Positions 1-6,827 of a stretch of 8,792 bases of DNA are shown here, one piece after another. Within the stretch, counting starts at the first letter, position 1; each line of letters starts with the position of its first letter. Origin of the DNA: Rhodoferax sp. UBA4127 (lineage in GTDB: Bacteria > Pseudomonadota > Gammaproteobacteria > Burkholderiales > Burkholderiaceae_C); assembly GCA_002381045.1 (NCBI GenBank), contig DFWT01000222.1, forward strand, positions 1 through 8,792, given 5' to 3'. The notes beneath the pieces were generated by a model, which had not been told where the DNA came from, did not search any database, and was given only the letters and a program-made list of their open reading frames with translations. Position numbers and translations under genes: made by a program.

Positions 1-376
1 TCATCAGCTTGACCGAGGCATCCCGGCCTAAACGGTCCTGAAAACGCACCTTGAAACCAACCACTTCACCAGGTGTGGTGTGGAGCTCTTCGGCAATGCG
101 TTTGGCCACGCTGCTGGCAGCAATGCGCCGTGGCTGGGTGTGACCGATCAGCTTGCCACGCAACGCGGGCCGCCCGTCAGGCAGGGTCTTAGGATAGTTG
201 CACAGCCCGCGTCCCATAGCCAACGCGATCTTGGGCAACTGGGTGGTTTTGCCCGAACCAGTTTCGCCGCAGACGATGATGACCTGGTGCGCGGCCATGG
301 CGGCCATGATTTCCTCACGCTTACCTGACACAGGCAAGGATTCGGGGAACTCGATTTTCAAGGTGGTGTCGGACAA
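1..376 (-). CDS. hrpA: ATP-dependent RNA helicase HrpA, N-terminal part (cut by window edge)
   Basis: DEAH-box helicase of the HrpA family, an ATP-driven RNA-remodelling enzyme of the cytoplasm that in E. coli is linked to mRNA processing and rescue of stalled ribosomes. About 125 codons are visible. The Walker A motif GETGSGKT lies at residues 37-44, and motif Ia (HTQPRRIAASSVAKRI) follows. The reading ends at ...VKLM, just where the family normally continues into its TDGILL motif, so the gene clearly goes on beyond base 1. I chose the TTG at 376-374 because it gives a natural start (SDTTLKIEFPESLPVS) and sits about 25 bases below an extended -10 element. An in-frame GTG at 427-425 lies above that element and has no ribosome site. 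No strong Shine-Dalgarno precedes the TTG, so the exact start is uncertain. The gene is divergent from argA. Confidence 0.9.
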   Translation of the reverse strand, partial: MSDTTLKIEFPESLPVSGKREEIMAAMAAHQVIIVCGETGSGKTTQLPKIALAMGRGLCNYPKTLPDGRPALRGKLIGHTQPRRIAASSVAKRIAEELHTTPGEVVGFKVRFQDRLGRDASVKLM

Positions 377-401
377 GGCAGGACTTCGTAGAGAATTGCG
401 G

Positions 402-410
402 ATTATCCCA
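402..410 (-). promoter_or_regulatory. Candidate extended -10 promoter for hrpA
   Basis: On the minus strand this reads TGGGATAAT: a TGn extension followed by GATAAT, five of six matches to TATAAT. No good -35 is present at 16-18 bases, as is usual for extended -10 promoters. Predicted initiation near 395 would leave a leader of roughly 20 bases before the TTG at 376. It sits in the short hrpA-argA divergent gap. Sequence match only; no transcript evidence. Confidence 0.3.
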
Positions 411-433
411 AGCCTTTGCCTATTCACGCGACC

Positions 434-1384
<951 letters not shown>

Positions 1385-1783
1385 TTGATCGAGCCCTTTG
1401 AGAAGGATGGCACCCTGGTCAAGCGCAGCCGCACCGAAATAGAGCGTGACGTGGGCACCTATACGGTGATTGAGCATGATGGTGTGATCTTCGCCTGTGC
1501 GGCGCTCTACCCCTATCCTGAAGCGCGTACGGCTGAAATGGCGGCGCTGACCGTGTCGCCGCAGGTGCAAAGTCAGGGCGATGGCGAAAGGGTGCTCAAA
1601 CGCATTGAGCAACGCGCAAAATTGGCTGGGCTGGACAGCATTTTTGTCTTGACCACCCGCACCATGCACTGGTTCATCAAGCGTGGCTTTGAGCAGGTGG
1701 ACCACGAGTGGCTGCCAGAAGCACGCAAGCGCAAATACAACTGGGACCGCAAGAGTCGCGTGCTGGTCAAAAATGTTTCTTGA
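1385..1783 (+). CDS. argA: ArgA 3' fragment: GNAT acetyltransferase domain (132 codons)
   Basis: Same frame as the upstream fragment, starting with TTG directly after the TAA (TAATTG). It contains most of the GNAT fold. GVIFACAALYPYPEARTAEMAALTVSP would form the central strands (GVIFACAALY, then AALTVSP). The acetyl-CoA pyrophosphate loop is QVQSQGDGE, close to the Q/RxxGxG/A signature, and the usual family tail RTMHWFIKRGF and EARKRKYNWDR is present. If made separately it would lack the first strand and half of helix 1 of the domain. The only initiation candidate is a TTG with weak upstream GGCGGT, though termination-reinitiation at the adjoining stop is possible. Separate translation is doubtful; I list it so the fragment is not lost. 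Confidence 0.4.
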   Translation: MIEPFEKDGTLVKRSRTEIERDVGTYTVIEHDGVIFACAALYPYPEARTAEMAALTVSPQVQSQGDGERVLKRIEQRAKLAGLDSIFVLTTRTMHWFIKRGFEQVDHEWLPEARKRKYNWDRKSRVLVKNVS

Positions 1784-1873
1784 AATTACCTCGCCAAGTC
1801 GGTTTGTGCACGACTCTTGCTCTAACCCACTGGCCAGTTTTCAGCTTTCAATTCATTCATTAAAAAGGACAAC

Positions 1874-2575
1874 ATGAGTTCTCTCAACTTCATCGGTGGC
1901 GAAAAGGGCGGCGTGGGCAAATCAGTGGTCGCCCGCTTGTTGGCTCAATACTTCATTGACCAGGACAAGGCCTTTGTTGGTTTTGACACCGACCGTTCGC
2001 ACAATTCCTTTACCAGGTTTTACGCGGATTACGCAGCCCCCGTGCTGGTCGACAGTTTTGAAGGACTCGACCAACTGGTGGGCGTGTTTGAGGATGCGCC
2101 AGCGGGTGAGCGGCCCCGCGTGATCGTCGACTTGGCGGCTCAAACCGCAGCGCCCCTGGCACGTTGGATCAAGGATTCGGACCTGATCGCCCTGCTTTCA
2201 GACATGGGCATCGGTGTGAATTTCTGGCATGTGGCCGACGTCGGCAAAGACTCGGTCGATTTACTGGATCGGCTTCTGGATACTTATGGCCCGGGTGTCA
2301 ACTATGTGATCGTCAAGAACCTGGGTCGTGGTACCGATTTTTCGCAGCTTGAGGAATCAAGCGCCATGGCTAAAGCCCTCAACATGGGAGCCAGAGTCGT
2401 CACCCTGGCGCAATTGCACGAAGCCAGCATGCGCAAAATCGACCGCCAAAACGCCAGCTTCTGGGCGGCCATCAACAACCAAAGTTATGTGGACAGTTTG
2501 GGCATGCTGGAGCGCCAGCGGGTGAAAAATTGGCTCAAGAAAAGCTATGAGTCCTTTGACCAACTCCCGATATGA
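1874..2575 (+). CDS. Orphan ParA/MobD-like P-loop ATPase
   Basis: A 233-residue cytoplasmic ATPase of the ParA/MinD/MobD superfamily. The deviant Walker A motif KGGVGKS is at residues 11-17, with the signature lysine K11 used for dimerisation across the nucleotide. The switch-I-like FDTDRSH follows around residues 37-43, and the Walker B-like strand is RVIVDLAAQ. The C-terminal half has HEASMRKIDRQNASFW. The start ATG is preceded by AAAAAGGACAAC, a good ribosome site. No ParB, relaxase or plasmid gene accompanies it, so a plasmid-partition or mobilisation role is unlikely here despite the MobD-like wording I recall for such proteins. It lies 90 bases after argA and 98 bases before ppk2, both in the same direction, so co-transcription with ppk2 is possible. 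Cargo unknown. Superfamily assignment is sure; biological role is not. Confidence 0.85.
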   Translation: MSSLNFIGGEKGGVGKSVVARLLAQYFIDQDKAFVGFDTDRSHNSFTRFYADYAAPVLVDSFEGLDQLVGVFEDAPAGERPRVIVDLAAQTAAPLARWIKDSDLIALLSDMGIGVNFWHVADVGKDSVDLLDRLLDTYGPGVNYVIVKNLGRGTDFSQLEESSAMAKALNMGARVVTLAQLHEASMRKIDRQNASFWAAINNQSYVDSLGMLERQRVKNWLKKSYESFDQLPI

Positions 2576-2673
2576 TTTGAGGGTGTCCCCGCAGGTGAGG
2601 CAGTGTCGCTTCACAAGTTGGGCCTCTTGGTGGCATAACGCAAAAGAAGCAGCGTGAACTTTGGAGCATCTCG

Positions 2674-3864
2674 ATGGCTGAGCAAAACCCCACAACATTA
2701 AAAAGTACCGAGCCAAAGTCGGCATCGGTGATTCCGATCGCCCGGCCGCGGCCAACGCGTGCCGCCAAGGCTTCGCCGCCTGCGCCGGTGCGCCGGGTGT
2801 CCCGGGGCGATACCAGCGGTGCCAAAACCACGCGGGGCGTGGTGCGTCGAGCGGTTCAGGCCAGCACCGATGCGGCCCAAAGCAGCAAGAAAACAGCCGT
2901 CAAAAGCATTCTGAAATCAGCGGGTAACAAAGCGGATGCGCTGAAAACGCTGCTTGCCGGAAGTTCTCCAGACGATGTGGCAGCGATTCGCAAGATGCTG
3001 CTTGACGGCGAGTCCAGTCTGCCCAGCCAAACCGTAAAGCCGGACGAGGAACTCTCTGACGATTGGCGCACCGGCGGTTACCCCTACAAGAATCTGATGT
3101 CGCGCAAGCGCTATGAGTCCCAAAAGTACAAACTGCAGGTGGAGTTACTCAAGTTGCAAAGCTGGGCCAAAGAAACTGGTCAACGCGTGGTGATTCTGTT
3201 TGAAGGGCGTGACGCGGCTGGCAAAGGTGGTGCGATTCGCCGTTTCATGGAGCACTTGAATCCACGTGGCGCGCGCGTTGTGGCGCTTGAAAAGCCATCG
3301 GATTCAGAGCGCGGTCAATGGTATTTCCAGCGCTATGTGCAGCACTTGCCCACGGCGGGCGAGATCGTAATGTTTGATCGCTCTTGGTACAACCGTGCCG
3401 GCGTGGAACGCGTCATGGGTTTTTGTTCCGAGATCGAGTACCAGCAGTTCATTCACCAGGCACCGCTGTTTGAGCGCCAACTGGTGCAAAGCGGTGTGCA
3501 TTTGATCAAGTTCTGGTTCTCGGTAAGTCGCAAAGAGCAGCGAAGGCGCTTCAAAGAGCGTGAGTTGCACCCACTCAAACAGTGGAAACTCAGCCCGATT
3601 GACTTGGCTTCGCTGGACAAATGGGACGACTACACCAAGGCCAAGGAAGCGATGTTTTTTGAGACCGACACCGCGGATGCACCCTGGACCGTCATCAAAT
3701 CAGACTGCAAAAAACGGGCTCGGCTCAACGCCATGCGTTATGTGTTGCACAAACTGCCCTATGCCAACAAAGAGCTGTCCAATATTGGCACGCTGGACAC
3801 GTTGCTAGTGGGTCGTGCCCACGTGGTGTACGAGCGCGGCGAGCACCCGGGTAGCATTTTGTAA
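2674..3864 (+). CDS. ppk2: Polyphosphate kinase 2 (PPK2) with long basic N-terminal tail
   Basis: PPK2 transfers phosphate between inorganic polyphosphate and nucleoside di- or monophosphates, usually favouring nucleotide formation from polyphosphate. The protein is 396 residues. The catalytic core runs from about residue 129 (DDWRTGGYPYKNL) to the end, with Walker A EGRDAAGKGG (177-186), Walker B DRSWYNR (235-241) and an arginine-rich lid RRRFKER (290-296), so all key elements are intact. Asp180 in the Walker A loop resembles class I enzymes that act on diphosphates, but the class call is tentative. Residues 1-70 are rich in Arg, Lys, Ala, Pro and Ser and look disordered. Residues 70-112 look helical. 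Ordinary class I PPK2s are nearer 300 residues. GGAG at 2663-2666, seven bases before the ATG, supports the start. It converges with dsbB, with only four bases between the stops. Confidence 0.93.
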   Translation: MAEQNPTTLKSTEPKSASVIPIARPRPTRAAKASPPAPVRRVSRGDTSGAKTTRGVVRRAVQASTDAAQSSKKTAVKSILKSAGNKADALKTLLAGSSPDDVAAIRKMLLDGESSLPSQTVKPDEELSDDWRTGGYPYKNLMSRKRYESQKYKLQVELLKLQSWAKETGQRVVILFEGRDAAGKGGAIRRFMEHLNPRGARVVALEKPSDSERGQWYFQRYVQHLPTAGEIVMFDRSWYNRAGVERVMGFCSEIEYQQFIHQAPLFERQLVQSGVHLIKFWFSVSRKEQRRRFKERELHPLKQWKLSPIDLASLDKWDDYTKAKEAMFFETDTADAPWTVIKSDCKKRARLNAMRYVLHKLPYANKELSNIGTLDTLLVGRAHVVYERGEHPGSIL

Positions 3865-3868
3865 GTAC

Positions 3869-4384
3869 TCAGGCGCGACGCGCCTGGCGCCACAGCAAGA
3901 CGGTTGCCAGCAGGCTAATCAATACAAAGCAGACGAAGGACCAGTTGGCAATTGAGCCGCCCAGAAAAGTCCAATCCACTTTGGCGCAGTCGCCAGTTCC
4001 CTTGAAGATCATGGGAATGGCACGCTGCAGGGGAAACGTTTCAATCATGCCGTAGAAGTCGCGGCCACACGCCGAAACTTGTGGCGGATACCACTGCAAC
4101 CAACTTTGTCGAGCGGCCACGAAGGCACCAAAGCCGGCACTGATCAACAGAAGTACGATAAACGAAACTCGTAGAGGTTTCCTGTTGCTAGCCCCTGCCA
4201 AACCAGCGGTAATAGCTACCAAAAATAGAGCGTACCGTTGAACGATACACATTGGACAAGGATTTAAATTTTGGCTGATTTGAAGGTACAAGCCAAAGCC
4301 CAGCATCGCCAGGCAAACCCCAAACACGGACCAGAGCACACGCCGCGGTGCCGCATCCATGGCGGCCAAGAGCGAACGGATCAT
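3869..4384 (-). CDS. dsbB: Disulfide bond formation protein B (DsbB)
   Basis: Inner-membrane quinone reductase that reoxidises periplasmic DsbA and passes the electrons to ubiquinone. The length, 171 residues, is normal. Four membrane spans are visible at about 16-35, 47-64, 72-90 and 143-166. The first redox pair is C43-P-M-C46, followed by the conserved Q49-R50 (the Arg contacts the quinone). The second periplasmic pair is C106 and C133, in ACGRDFYGM and GTGDCAKVDW. The typical FLGGSIANWSF segment follows. All four catalytic cysteines are present, so it should be active. The start ATG 4384 lies three bases after the stop of the small cysteine protein upstream, implying co-transcription and perhaps translational coupling. 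A second in-frame ATG at residue 9 is possible, but the longer form gives a better positively charged cytoplasmic N-terminus (MIRSLLAAMDAAPRR). Confidence 0.95.
   Translation of the reverse strand: MIRSLLAAMDAAPRRVLWSVFGVCLAMLGFGLYLQISQNLNPCPMCIVQRYALFLVAITAGLAGASNRKPLRVSFIVLLLISAGFGAFVAARQSWLQWYPPQVSACGRDFYGMIETFPLQRAIPMIFKGTGDCAKVDWTFLGGSIANWSFVCFVLISLLATVLLWRQARRA
3870..3886. terminator. Perfect hairpin between convergent ppk2 and dsbB
   Basis: CAGGCGC-GAC-GCGCCTG is a perfect 7-bp inverted repeat with a 3-base loop. It starts six bases after the ppk2 stop and overlaps the last codons of dsbB (its RQARRA end). The position suits a shared bidirectional terminator for the two converging genes. 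Neither side has a run of T after the stem, so it is not a classic intrinsic terminator, and the palindrome may partly reflect the Ala/Arg codons. Confidence 0.35.
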
Positions 4385-4387
4385 GGG

Positions 4388-4618
4388 TTATTTGTTCGCT
4401 TCGTCAAGCGCTTTGCAAGAAGGTGCACAAACCGCCTGTGATTTCCCCAGAATCTTTTTGGAGATCATCTGGGATCGCGCCCGATGCTTGCCGCACAGGA
4501 AGCACGACATGGTGGCTGCACCGAATGACGTGGCTGCGGTGAAGGGCGAGCCCGACACCTTGGATTTGTAACGCAGGCCATCGGCCACGATTTTGGTTTT
4601 GGTATCTGCTTTTGCCAT
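4388..4618 (-). CDS. Small four-cysteine (zinc-finger-like) protein upstream of dsbB
   Basis: A 76-residue hypothetical protein that I do not recognise by name. It has a basic N-terminus (MAKADTKTKIVADGLRYKSK) and then a C39-x2-C42 pair (CFLCGKHRARS). After 21 residues comes a C64-x3-C68 pair (CAPSC). The arrangement resembles the C4 zinc-binding domain at the N-terminus of ClpX (CSFCGK followed by a later cysteine pair), so zinc binding is a reasonable inference. There is no signal peptide or membrane span, so it should be cytoplasmic. It ends three bases before dsbB, in the same direction, and is divergent from yggX. No Shine-Dalgarno is seen before ATG 4618. A TAAAAT box lies only six bases upstream, so the message may be leaderless. 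Confidence that it is a real gene comes from the paired cysteines, the close packing with dsbB and the absence of a competing gene on the other strand. Confidence 0.7.
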   Translation of the reverse strand: MAKADTKTKIVADGLRYKSKVSGSPFTAATSFGAATMSCFLCGKHRARSQMISKKILGKSQAVCAPSCKALDEANK

Positions 4619-4624
4619 GTGCGG

Positions 4625-4630
4625 ATTTTA
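4625..4630 (-). promoter_or_regulatory. Candidate -10 box for the small-protein/dsbB unit (possible leaderless start)
   Basis: Minus strand TAAAAT, five of six to the -10 consensus. The -35 is poor (TTTACG at about 19 bases). It stands six bases before ATG 4618, so initiation would fall at or next to the start codon. That fits the lack of a ribosome site. Pattern match only. Confidence 0.2.
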
Positions 4631-4659
4631 ACGCAGTGCGCGCCATCACCGTAAAAGCT

Positions 4660-4668
4660 TGCTAAAGT
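4660..4668 (+). promoter_or_regulatory. Candidate extended -10 promoter for yggX
   Basis: TGCTAAAGT: a TGn extension with TAAAGT, four of six to the consensus. Initiation near 4675 would leave about 25 bases before ATG 4701, including the ribosome site AAGGGA at 4691-4696. It is back-to-back with the candidate promoter of the small protein in an 82-base divergent gap. Confidence 0.25.
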
Positions 4669-4700
4669 CTACGGTTTGGCGATTGACTCAAAGGGAATTT

Positions 4701-4973
4701 ATGGCGCGCACCGTGAACTGCATCAAACTGGGTACCGAGGCTGAGGGGCTTGATTTCCCGCCCTACCCTGGGGAACTGGGCAAGCGCCTGTGGGAGAGCG
4801 TCAGCAAGCAGGCTTGGGCCGACTGGCTGAAACACCAGACTATGCTGGTCAATGAAAACCGTTTGAACCTGGCAGATGCACGTGCAAGGCAGTACTTGGC
4901 GCGGCAAATGGAAAACCACTTTTTTGGTGGGGGTGCTGACGCCGCGCAGGGTTACGTGCCCCCTAAGGCCTGA
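4701..4973 (+). CDS. yggX: Probable Fe(2+)-trafficking / oxidative damage protection protein YggX
   Basis: A 90-residue cytoplasmic protein of the YggX family, linked in enterobacteria to protecting iron-sulfur clusters and to resistance to superoxide. It shows the near-invariant family text: MARTVNCIKLG with the conserved Cys7, LDFPPYPGELGKR, WLKHQTMLVNENRLNLAD and ARQYLARQMENHFFG, so it is complete and normal in length. The frame stays open upstream to 4659, but ATG 4701 is chosen because the family begins MxRTVxC and AAGGGA stands four bases before it. The mnmC frame starts 18 bases after the stop in the same phase, so the two are probably one transcript. Confidence 0.95.
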   Translation: MARTVNCIKLGTEAEGLDFPPYPGELGKRLWESVSKQAWADWLKHQTMLVNENRLNLADARARQYLARQMENHFFGGGADAAQGYVPPKA

Positions 4974-4991
4974 CGTTTCCAGGCTTGCCCC

Positions 4992-6806
4992 GTGGGGCAA
5001 CTTTGGCAGGGCCAGAGCGTCTGGCGAATTCTTGATACCGACTTCGGCAGCGGAAAGCAATTTTTTGAGCGCTGGCTTGCCTGGCAGCGAGATCCGGACC
5101 GACCTCGGATGCTTCACTATGTGGCGCTGTGTGAAACTGCCTGCCCCGTTGCTGACCTCAAAGCCTTAGGTCAGTCTAAAAATGAATTCTTAGAGTTGAC
5201 CAGCACGCTTGCTGGTCTCTGGTGGGGTTTGCTTCCCGGATTTCATCGCTTTACTCTTGACCAAGGTCGGGTGATGCTCACCCTTTGCTTGGGCCCGATT
5301 CTGCCCATGCTCAAGGCACAGCAGTTTGAAGCTGACGAGCTTTTTTTCCATACGCCAGCGACCCACGATTCCGATTTGCCATGGCTGTTGAAAGCCTTGG
5401 CGCGTTGCTGCCATCGTGGCACGGTGGTTCAGCTTGTGCCCAGGCCGATGGTGGACAAGTCAAACAGCAGTGAAGCACTGACTGAAGCACTGGCGGACAC
5501 CGGCTTTCATCTGGCGTGCGATTCGAACCCCGAACTGCCGCTTCAGCTTACCGATCAACTTTGGCGGTTTGACCCGCCCTGGCAGATCAAAAAAAGCCGC
5601 CAAACTGCCCCCTCCAGGCCTGTTCCAGCCCGCCGATGTGTCGTCATTGGCGCTGGGCTGGCGGGTGCCAGTGTGGCGGCCGCTTTGGCGCGACGTGGTT
5701 GGCAAGTCCAGGTACTTGACCAAGCCAACGCACCGGCGGCGGGTGCATCCGGCTTGCCGGTGGGTCTGGTGGTGCCGCATGTGTCACGCGACGACTGTGT
5801 TCTCTCACGCCTGTCTCGCGCGGGTGCCCGCCTGATGCTGCAGCAAGCCTCCGAAATGCTGTTGAATGGCAAGGACTGGGGGCCAAGTGGCGTGCTGGAG
5901 CGACAGATCGACGGTGAACCGCAGTTACCACCCCAATGGCCAGACGCTGGTTTGACCTGGACGCAAGAGATGACTGACGCACCCATGGTCAACCCGAACT
6001 GTTTTGTCGGTCCCGGGCTGTGGCATCCCCAGGGCGCGTGGATCAAGCCTGCTGAGTTGGTCAAGGCCTGGCTTGCACAACCCGGCATCACTTTCCAAGG
6101 GGGTGTCCAGGTGGCGGCCCTGCACCAACGTGATGGTGAGTGGGACGTCTTAGACGCCACTGGGGAGTGCATCACACACGCCCATCAGGTCGTGCTGGCC
6201 AATGCCAGTGGGGCTTTCGATCTGCTATCTGAATTAAAGCAAAAAGGTCAGACGATACAAGGGCTGAAGTCGAATTTGTTGCAGGTTCAGGAAATGCGTG
6301 GTTTGTTGAGTTGGTCAGACGATGCAAGTGCTGATCAAACCAACACAGGCCAGGGCTTTCCAGCCTTCCCTGTAAACGGTTCTGGTAGCCTGATCCCGGC
6401 CATTCCGTTGGCGCGGCGTAGCGCCTGGTTCATGGGTTCAAGTTACCAGGATGCGATCGAGACCGAGCGCAGCGATACAGACAACCACGCCATCAATTTG
6501 GCGCACCTAAGAAAACTGCTCCCTGACCTGGCCACCCGGCTGAGTCTCGCGTTTGAATCGGGGCGGGTCAAGGCCTGGAAGGGTGTGCGTTGCGTCCCGG
6601 TGGATCGGCTGCCGGTGGTGGGGCAGCTGCAAGTCAACGGGCAGGCAGGCCTGTGGCTATGTGCCGGCATGGGATCGCGTGGCCTGAGCTTTTCGGCATT
6701 GTGCGCGGAAATACTGACCGCGCGCATGAGCGGTGAGCCACTGCCGGTAGAAGCCAAACTGGCCGAAGCCCTGGACGGGATGCGCGGCAAGCAGCCAAGC
6801 AGCTGA
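4992..6806 (+). CDS. mnmC: MnmC-like tRNA wobble-uridine enzyme: intact FAD oxidase, degenerate methyltransferase domain
   Basis: MnmC normally has two halves acting on U34 of certain tRNAs. An FAD oxidase turns cmnm5U into nm5U, and a SAM methyltransferase turns nm5U into mnm5U. The 604-residue product (E. coli 668) has a sound oxidase half: dinucleotide-binding VIGAGLAGAS (G220-x-G222-x2-G225), GASGLPVGLVVPHVS, GSSYQDAIETERSDTDN, KGVRCVPVDRLPVVG and GMGSRGLSFSALCAE (from 559). The N-terminal half is damaged. The SAM loop reads DTDFGSGKQFF (from residue 15), against E-x-GFG-x-GLNF in the family. The catalytic DGFxP motif is replaced by FFHTPATHDSD. The first ~40 family residues (the FGDIY region) are absent. 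Start GTG 4992 has AGG at 4981-4983; the frame is open only back to the yggX stop. Likely a monofunctional oxidase. Converges with the permease genes. Confidence 0.85.
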   Translation: MGQLWQGQSVWRILDTDFGSGKQFFERWLAWQRDPDRPRMLHYVALCETACPVADLKALGQSKNEFLELTSTLAGLWWGLLPGFHRFTLDQGRVMLTLCLGPILPMLKAQQFEADELFFHTPATHDSDLPWLLKALARCCHRGTVVQLVPRPMVDKSNSSEALTEALADTGFHLACDSNPELPLQLTDQLWRFDPPWQIKKSRQTAPSRPVPARRCVVIGAGLAGASVAAALARRGWQVQVLDQANAPAAGASGLPVGLVVPHVSRDDCVLSRLSRAGARLMLQQASEMLLNGKDWGPSGVLERQIDGEPQLPPQWPDAGLTWTQEMTDAPMVNPNCFVGPGLWHPQGAWIKPAELVKAWLAQPGITFQGGVQVAALHQRDGEWDVLDATGECITHAHQVVLANASGAFDLLSELKQKGQTIQGLKSNLLQVQEMRGLLSWSDDASADQTNTGQGFPAFPVNGSGSLIPAIPLARRSAWFMGSSYQDAIETERSDTDNHAINLAHLRKLLPDLATRLSLAFESGRVKAWKGVRCVPVDRLPVVGQLQVNGQAGLWLCAGMGSRGLSFSALCAEILTARMSGEPLPVEAKLAEALDGMRGKQPSS

Positions 6807-6827
6807 AAGCGGCACCACAAAGTTAAG

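Noticed and set aside
416..433. TTG at 416 as the argA start
   Set aside because: The extra six residues do not fit the family N-terminus, which begins at ATG 434, and no ribosome site supports the TTG.
1797..1818. AGTCG...CGACT inverted repeat after argA as a terminator
   Set aside because: Only a 5-bp stem with a 9-base loop and no T run; expected by chance.
1874..2575. Plasmid partition or mobilisation locus
   Set aside because: No ParB, parS-like repeats, relaxase or other plasmid genes nearby; all neighbours are chromosomal housekeeping genes.
2576..2673. GAGGC...GCCTC pair in the gap before ppk2 as a regulatory RNA
   Set aside because: Five-base stem with a loop of about 20 bases; no riboswitch-like architecture recognised.
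5555..6175. 206-codon open frame on the minus strand opposite mnmC
   Set aside because: Antisense to the conserved FAD domain, low-complexity Ser/Arg/Pro/Ala composition, no recognisable motif.
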